DNA from: Parasitella parasitica | Lineage: Eukaryota; Mucoromycota; Mucoromycetes; Mucorales; Mucoraceae | Assembly (NCBI GenBank): GCA_025201805.1 | Contig: MU619370.1 | Coordinates: 30,172-88,004, forward strand | Reading direction: 5' to 3' | DNA: 57,833 nt | Shown: positions 56,401 to 57,833 of the stretch, in pieces | How the letters are laid out: each line of letters begins with the position of its first letter | Numbering within the stretch: the stretch's first letter is position 1 | Notes under the pieces: model-generated | Databases searched by the model: none | Told to the model about the DNA's origin: nothing | What the model saw: only the letters and a program-made list of their open reading frames with translations | Position numbers and translations under genes: made by a program

Positions 56401-57833
56401 GAGTGCAAGCTTCTACAAATACTTGTTAATGTCTATTTGTGCTTTTCATGTATTTGATTCCTGAATGGATCAGCCATGATTCATTTGGATTTTATTTCAA
56501 TGTAATTTTGGTTCCATTTCATTACGATATTGTTGAAGCTCAACATTACAAATAATGCTATTAAAATAAGCCGATACAAAAATATTAATAATGTGTCTTA
56601 TCTTATACATGTAGCGCTGGCAGTCAATTATTAAAGCTATCTTCTGTGATATCAATAACATGCTATAGGGCTTGTAGCCAGATCAAGGGGCTAAAGCCAA
56701 TGTGCGTCGGTGAATCAGGAATTTACACCGCATGCTTAGTATATCTTAGTTACAGTCGTACATTATGATATTAGCAGATAATGTTGGTTTATATAAATAC
56801 ATCCGAAAGATGTATTTCTAATAATAAATTATATATAAAAGGTAATACTTTGACAGATTCATTTTACTGCTTTTTTATTTTAACGTAACATATTCAGTGA
56901 CAGTGTTGGTATTAGAGCGTTGCGAAATTAGTGGCTTTTGAAGAAATAATATTTGTTAAATTTTTTTATTCTCTCTGTTGGATCAGAAAGACAATAAAAA
57001 CCAAATGTTAACGAAATACGAAAACTTAAGGATAATTTATTTAAGATCCAAATTGCATCTGCTATTTATACTTTTTTCAGTGATATATACGAATAATTGC
57101 TATACAAAAATATATATAGTAGTTATAAATTGACAGATAGTATGTTTGCCGACTGTAAAAACAAAGAGATACTATTCAATAATATAAAGTCCGTAGAAAA
57201 GGACTAGTTCCCTGTAGTATAAATAAATATACACTAGAGAGGAATGTATGTAAAATAATGTAAAGTTAAGTCTACGATAGAAAAAGGTTCTTTATTATCC
57301 ATGTTGACATATGCAAAGCATATGCAACTTGCAGTAATAAGATCGATCAATTACTATATAAAGATGTGTAATCAAAAATGTACACTACAGCTACTTGCAC
57401 ATATCAACAGCTACATAAATTTATGGTGGCTTATTTAGATTACTAATTGACAAGACTAATTCACAGTGACAATCTACTTGACAGGGTGCAGCGAAACGCA
57501 GTAAAAAAAGTGTAAAAAAGCAAGATACGATTAAAATCCTTCTTTATTTTGAAAGTAGATTGAATGTGCAATAAGCTGTTATTTTATATCTCTATTTATA
57601 TTATTTGAGTGTCGTCTTACTAGCAGACAATTGTTTCGTTATTTCTTAACCGTTCCATTATTCTTTATATGTTGTGTTATGAATTCTAATCAGCCGTTCT
57701 GGCTTAGTAGTAAACTATCATACTACTTGTTGGGTTGATTAGAGATGGTCATTCATCAGGTCAATAGGATAATTCTATCGTAGCTATTCTAATCTTACGT
57801 GAGTGTGAATATTATTGAGTTGTTTATTGACGT
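53470..57833. other. 4.4-kb gene desert at the window end
   Basis: After the ceramidase promoter I find no convincing coding sequence, tRNA or complete element. Features are AT richness, a G run at about 54054-54063, and a less AT-rich block at about 55970-56250 without long open frames. It could hold non-coding RNA or decayed mobile DNA, but nothing in it is diagnostic. Confidence 0.5.

Noticed and set aside
1-57833. CRISPR arrays, operons, prokaryotic elements
   Set aside because: Spliced nuclear genes throughout; the only regular array (19-bp period) has no spacer-repeat structure.

Overview
The window looks like nuclear DNA of an early-diverging filamentous fungus, most likely Mucoromycota and probably Mucorales. 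The intergenic DNA is very AT-rich and full of long A/T runs. Introns are short (about 41-164 nt, mostly 50-70) with GTAAGT-like donors and CTAAC/CTNAC branch sites. The gene set fits as well: tandem chitin-deacetylase-like CE4 genes, a JEN-type carboxylate transporter, a soluble hybrid histidine kinase, FAR1-type and MLX-like transcription factors, and poly-Q/poly-N regulators. I rebuilt exon-intron structures by hand. Every spliced model given here keeps frame through all junctions and has a length divisible by three.

Layout: 1-882 intergenic with a 19-bp minisatellite. 883-5176 carries three minus-strand genes: a Myb-like small protein, a Cys-rich single-pass membrane protein with a PPxY tail, and a bHLH-zipper factor. 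6879-9949 (+) is a 1005-residue coiled-coil protein with NPF motifs. 10738-10893 (+) is a spliced 32-residue CCHC zinc-knuckle microprotein candidate. 12790-15279 (-) holds two tandem CE4 polysaccharide deacetylases. 15280-18296 is gene-poor and contains a dispersed repeat. 18297-20773 is a divergent pair, an Ssr4-like chromatin-remodeller subunit (-) and proteasome alpha-7/PRE10 (+). 20875-24138 (-) is a 960-residue hybrid histidine kinase. 25072-27869 (-) is an NDK-like domain fused to a long disordered tail. 29603-31966 (+) is a long-chain acyl-CoA synthetase with a 6-nt microexon. 34593-35027 (+) is a small acidic protein beside an assembly gap. 38571-41003 (-) is a FAR1-domain poly-Q regulator. 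42678-44077 (-) is a wax-synthase-type MBOAT. 45158-45622 (-) is the dead 3' end of a LINE. 46292-48408 (-) is the JEN transporter. 50115-50600 (+) is RPB6 with a 7-nt microexon. 50845-53469 (-) is a neutral ceramidase. 53470-57833 shows no gene.

Functionally this is a mixed housekeeping and regulatory segment. There is a loose lipid and carbon theme (acyl-CoA synthetase, MBOAT acyltransferase, ceramidase, monocarboxylate uptake) and a cell-wall theme (the CE4 pair), but no evidence of a co-regulated cluster. The least ordinary items are the minimal zinc-knuckle microprotein, the NDK-tail fusion lacking the usual nucleotide-binding lysine, the 7-residue insertion in the kinase receiver, the very small exons, and the CE4 pair that shares a promoter block but has introns at different places.
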